Shown here in pieces: positions 4,627-6,549 of a DNA stretch of 6,549 nt. Numbering within the stretch: position 1 is the first letter of the stretch; each line of letters begins with the position of its first letter. The translations under genes were made by a program, and so were the position numbers. The DNA lies in the NCBI GenBank assembly GCA_037380725.1, contig JARRRL010000199.1, positions 1 to 6,549 of the forward strand, written 5' to 3'. Below the pieces are notes generated by a model. It worked only from the letters and a program-made list of their open reading frames with translations, was not told where the DNA came from and made no database searches. The stretch comes from JARRRL01 sp037380725. GTDB lineage: Bacteria > Pseudomonadota > Gammaproteobacteria > Pseudomonadales > JANQJO01.

Positions 4627-5614
4627 AGAATTGGTGGCAGAAAATTCAAACCTTCGCACAGACATCGATACGCTCTTGGCAGAGGCTGCTACTATCGTTT
4701 GCGGTGAAGTGATTGAAGATAGAGCAGTAAGTGAAGAGAGATTAGAGCAATATCGAAGTTTACAAACGCTCTCGGCTCTCGATCAGTATGTGGTTGACGA
4801 ATTGACCAATCGCGGGTTGCTCTCGTCGAAAAAAGAAGGATTATCTACCTACTGGGGACCACTGGAAGGGCTGTTGAATAAACCTACTTTTGAAACCTAT
4901 TCCCGCCTTTTAGTGGAGCAGGGCTTCGGATTCACGGACGCTGTGGCAGAGCAGACACAGGAAGCACGTGTTGTCTCAGCATTAAAACATGCTGTCGAGA
5001 AGCTTAAGGCGGCCATGCACCCAAATAAACTTACGTTGGGAACCGATATTCATCGTTACTTTCGTTATCAAGGTCGTGCTCAGTCCATCGAACCGATCTC
5101 GAGTGATGCGGAGGTTGAGCTCATAGTCGGGGGACAGTATCCCTACCGTGTGGGTGAGCTTATCGATGAAGCAAAGGTATCCATATCGATGGCGATGTTC
5201 ATCGTTAGTTGGGGAGATGCTGGTCACCCTGCCAGAAGGTTGGTTGAGAAATTGATAGCGGCGCATCAGCGTGGTGTGAAAGTTGAGATACTCCTGGATC
5301 AGGATAGACGCGATGATCTTTACATGACACGACAGATCAACCGTCCTGCGGCTAATGCTCTAAAAGAAGCGGGCGTGAATGTTCGTTTTGACAAAACTAC
5401 TGAGCTCACCCATTCCAAAGTTGTAGTTGTTGACCAGCAATTCACGGTTATCGGTAGTCACAATTGGTCTCGTAGTTCATTCTTTCAATACGACGAAATT
5501 AGCGTTTTGATCACGGATGTATCTGTAGGCGTAGATTATCACGAGGATTTGTCGAGACGAATTAAAAAGGGGCTGTCTATTCCTGAGCCGGACATCTGGA
5601 TTGAAGATAGTTGA
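4616..5614 (+). CDS. Two-domain protein: unknown N-terminal region plus C-terminal single-HKD PLD domain
   Basis: The 332-residue protein has a C-terminal PLD domain (about 165-318) with a full HxKx4Dx6GSxN: H266, K268, D273, G280, S281 and N283 in HSKVVVVDQ and VIGSHNWS. AHQRGVKVEILLD (216-228) parallels AQQRGVDVRILLS in the upstream PLD, so the two domains are clearly related paralogues. Residues 1-160 have no motif I know. They look helical, with an acidic start (FLEELVAENSNLRTDIDTLLAEA), a YVVDELTNRGLLSS segment resembling a small winged-helix or adaptor fold, and a basic stretch near 123-155. This region may sense, bind a partner or recognise substrate. GGGGAGG lies six bases before the ATG. 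The start lies within the preceding gene's last codons. No clear terminator follows. It could form homodimers or heterodimers with the first PLD. Confidence 0.88.
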   Translation: MFLEELVAENSNLRTDIDTLLAEAATIVCGEVIEDRAVSEERLEQYRSLQTLSALDQYVVDELTNRGLLSSKKEGLSTYWGPLEGLLNKPTFETYSRLLVEQGFGFTDAVAEQTQEARVVSALKHAVEKLKAAMHPNKLTLGTDIHRYFRYQGRAQSIEPISSDAEVELIVGGQYPYRVGELIDEAKVSISMAMFIVSWGDAGHPARRLVEKLIAAHQRGVKVEILLDQDRRDDLYMTRQINRPAANALKEAGVNVRFDKTTELTHSKVVVVDQQFTVIGSHNWSRSSFFQYDEISVLITDVSVGVDYHEDLSRRIKKGLSIPEPDIWIEDS

Positions 5615-5811
5615 GCGATATATTACAAGTAATTCGCGGTGTACCTTTTGAGCTATGGGTGGCAGCCGGATAGGTTCGTTGCGTTGGAAGGCAAATAATA
5701 TAATTTGGATAATGATAAATTATTTGAAAAAATACATATGAAGAGCTAAGCAATGACGTGCCAGAAATAACACGGGCAGCAAAAAGCAGTTATAACAATC
5801 GTGTTAATCAC
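5615..5811. other. Non-coding segment between the operon and the IS91 remnant
   Basis: I see no gene here. The middle (about 5693-5742) is very A+T rich. A TAACACG/CGTGTTA inverted repeat (5768-5774 and 5800-5806) lies at the far end of the transposase remnant and could be a trace of the element's terminus. No hairpin plus T-tract terminator for the operon is evident. Confidence 0.4.
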
Positions 5812-6434
5812 ATGTTGCACAATCAACGCCAGAAAGTCTTCACCGGCTAAACAGCGTGTTTTTCATGTTTTCGTCTTGCTATCTCGATACCGGAAGCTGA
5901 TAGAGCGATAAATTCTGAAGCGCTTGCTCGCCTCGACCCACTTTCTTGCAATGAGCCACCCATTTTTTCGGCGTTACGTCTGGGCGCAGTGTCCGGGTTC
6001 AATCCAGCTTGACTAAGCGCGTTGAGAAACGCGCCCCGGAATGCGACAGCCAACGCTGTACTGTTAAACAGATAATCGCCTTTGACCTTTCGCCACTCAC
6101 GTCGTTCACGATGGACACCGCCACCGGGTATCGCAATATGGACGTGCGGATGGTATTCCAAACGACGTGTGTGGGCATGTGCAACACGGGAACCGCTTCT
6201 GGTGTACCTTGCAACTGTTTGTCCTGGTGCGTGAAGGTTGCCAGCGTTTGCGGCACATTGAATCATCGCTGAATAGAAGACGTGTTTCGCATTGCGCCAA
6301 CATTTGAGGACTTGCTGAAGTGCGACATGTGCCATGGTCGATAAAACTTTGAGCTGAGAAGGCAATAAATGCGATTGACATTGTGCTTTGAATTCCGCTT
6401 CGAATCGCTGGATAATTGACGAAAGCAAAATCAT
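5812..6434 (-). pseudogene. Decayed IS91-family HUH transposase
   Basis: The translation has IS91-type landmarks: LPSQLKVLSTM near the N-terminus, MIQCAA, HTRRLEYHPHVHI with the HUH-type histidines, GGGVHRERREW, KGDYLFN and FLNALSQAGLN. The gene is broken. CRTSASPQMLAQC lies in another frame after ~6328. About 70-80 residues, including the zinc-finger region, are missing at ~6290. TLATFTHQDKQLQGTPEAVPVLH is in another frame between ~6249 and ~6180. A further shift near 5977 leads to VTPKKWVAHCKKVGRGEQALQNLSLY, stopping at 5879. The late motif LAGEDFLALIVQHV follows from 5850 to 5812 after another deletion. The catalytic tyrosine region is not intact, so it is inactive. It starts inside the upstream recombinase stop (ATGA). 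The family call is strong; boundaries are approximate. Confidence 0.88.
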
Positions 6435-6549
6435 CGCACCGTCCTCCAGGTTAGGGTGAAGCGGTTCATCAAGGCATTGAGCGCTTGATGTGCATTATGC
6501 TGAGTGCAGGTGGTGAGATGGTTGTAACGAGCGGTGATGAGTATGGAGT
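6431..6549 (-). CDS. Tyrosine recombinase, C-terminal end only (IS91-associated integrase)
   Basis: The minus strand holds the last 38 residues of a protein that continues beyond the window. It contains TARYNHLTT, matching the segment around the catalytic tyrosine of XerC-like tyrosine recombinases, followed by HQALNALMNRF near the end. The TGA stop (6431-6433) overlaps the ATG of the transposase remnant as ATGA. In several IS91-like elements of gammaproteobacteria a tyrosine recombinase gene sits directly upstream of the HUH transposase, and this layout fits. The visible end is intact; whether the rest is intact cannot be seen. Confidence 0.7.
   Translation of the reverse strand, partial: SILITARYNHLTTCTQHNAHQALNALMNRFTLTWRTVR

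Noticed and set aside
5714..5724. GATAAATTATT at 5714-5724 as a fourth repeat copy
   Set aside because: Only 11 A/T-rich bases match the repeat, with none of the flanking blocks (TTTGATCC, GGCAAATC), so chance is likely.
6009..6272. Plus-strand open frame inside the transposase remnant
   Set aside because: The minus strand at the same place carries recognisable IS91 motifs, so this frame is a shadow.
1..6549. CRISPR array, tRNA or rRNA genes
   Set aside because: No regularly spaced direct repeats with unique spacers, no cloverleaf and no rRNA-like sequence were seen.

Overview
The window looks like an accessory (genomic-island or integron-like) segment of a bacterial chromosome, most likely gammaproteobacterial. 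The evidence is indirect: AGGAGG-type ribosome binding sites, an ArsN2-type acetyltransferase, a decayed IS91-family element with its partner tyrosine recombinase, and attC-like structures behind several genes. The species cannot be named from this sequence.

Left part (1-2640): a patchwork of single accessory genes separated by structured non-coding DNA. In order: a non-coding stretch; repeat copy A; a small ORF that starts inside that repeat (433-645) and overlaps a probable metzincin-like zinc protease in another frame (594-1154); an attC-like structured element; an ArsN2-type GNAT acetyltransferase (1382-1903) whose C-terminus reads through an attC-like site; repeat copy B; a two-helix membrane protein with a TTG start (2250-2474); and a strongly palindromic attC-like element (2532-2634). 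No integron integrase is visible.

Central part (2634-5614): repeat copy C leads into a tight five-gene operon. It encodes a JAB/JAMM metallo-isopeptidase-like protein, a 161-residue protein of unknown family, a 97-residue predicted helical-hairpin or coiled-coil protein, a 168-residue single-HKD phospholipase D-superfamily protein, and a 332-residue protein with a unique N-terminal domain plus a second single-HKD domain. Three junctions overlap by 4, 4 and 11 nt and one gap is 32 nt, so the genes are probably translated together. I do not recognise this gene set as a described system. A defence, DNA-processing or membrane-acting role is plausible but unproven, and no E1, E2 or ubiquitin-like partner is recognisable here.

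Right part (5615-6549): non-coding DNA and then, on the minus strand, a degenerate IS91-family HUH transposase with several frameshifts and internal deletions. It overlaps by ATGA the C-terminal end of a tyrosine recombinase that runs off the window.

The most notable architecture is that related copies of a ~110-240 bp repeat (A at 212-452, B at 2117-2225, C at 2634-2857) each lie directly upstream of a different accessory gene or operon. Copies A and C carry a ribosome binding site and the start of a short reading frame.
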